DNA from: Phascolarctos cinereus
Taxonomy: Eukaryota; Chordata; Mammalia; Diprotodontia; Phascolarctidae
Direction of reading: 5' to 3'
Assembly: GCF_002099425.1 (NCBI RefSeq)
Contig: NW_018343984.1
Coordinates: forward strand, 13,955,001 to 14,019,000
DNA: 64,000 nt
Below are positions 63,866 through 64,000 of this stretch, piece by piece (the stretch's first letter is position 1; each line of letters begins with the position of its first letter). A model generated the notes under the pieces. It worked only from the letters and a program-made list of their open reading frames with translations. It made no database searches and was not told the origin of the DNA. The translations under genes and the position numbers were made by a program.

Positions 63866-64000
63866 GAATGTTTTGGTGGGGGAAGTCATGGGGATGATGT
63901 GTGAATCATTGGCAATTACCTGACATATCCTTTTTAGGAATGACATTGTTTATTTACTTAATGCTTTCAGAGCTAGAAGTGGAAAGTGGGGAAGGGGGGG

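Noticed and set aside
1-64000. Endogenous retroviruses or Polinton-like elements
   Set aside because: No paired LTRs, primer-binding site, polypurine tract or gag/pol/env-like frame was recognised. An old solo LTR among the unassigned stretches cannot be excluded by eye.

Overview
The window is nuclear DNA of a mammal, almost certainly a marsupial. The signature is the SINE content. Dozens of tRNA-headed CORE-SINEs are present in two flavours: one ends in a BovB/RTE-like tail (Mar-1 type) and the other in poly-A (SINE-1/WSINE1 type). They are mixed with MIR, L2, CR1/L3, hAT and Tigger fossils and marsupial-style L1. I cannot fix the species. Family names are given from remembered consensus features, not from a database search.

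The window is gene-poor. The only host gene I can support is on the minus strand. A GC/CpG-rich promoter region lies at about 39.0-40.1 kb. Exon 1 ends at a GTAAGT donor (39051). About 18 kb further on lies a 65-nt exon (21170-21106) with a strong polypyrimidine/AG acceptor and a GTGAG donor. Joined in phase, the two give a short basic N-terminus followed by a hydrophobic, signal-peptide-like segment, and the reading frame leaves exon 2 in phase 1. This is the usual start of a secreted or cell-surface modular protein. I do not recognise the gene; the rest must lie to the left of the window or be hidden in the unexplained stretches. A TATA box with GC boxes and a splice donor on the opposite strand (38.1-38.2 kb) suggests a second, antisense-oriented promoter.

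Layout: 1-14 kb is MIR, hAT and SINE debris with several unclassified diverged duplications. 14.1-18.5 kb is a dense nest: a CR1/L3 element carrying three insertions (MIR-type, Mar-1, 7SL pseudogene), then a second 7SL pseudogene and a 5'-truncated L1 whose target site was reused by a SINE. 18.5-38 kb is intron-like sequence with L2, CR1, MIR, Mar-1 and microsatellites. 38-40.1 kb is the promoter region. 42.7-49.2 kb is an L1 cluster: a minus-strand L1 split by two ORF1-only 'half-L1' (HAL1-like) elements. 49-64 kb is more LINE/SINE/DNA-transposon debris with three trinucleotide arrays in the window as a whole, and a few unique stretches that could be conserved non-coding DNA.

I saw no CRISPR array, operon, convincing endogenous retrovirus or intact transposase. 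Most long open frames are artefacts of purine-rich or trinucleotide repeats. I found no undescribed multi-gene system. The most worthwhile leads are the new gene start, the HAL1-like pair, and the two clusters of nested insertions.
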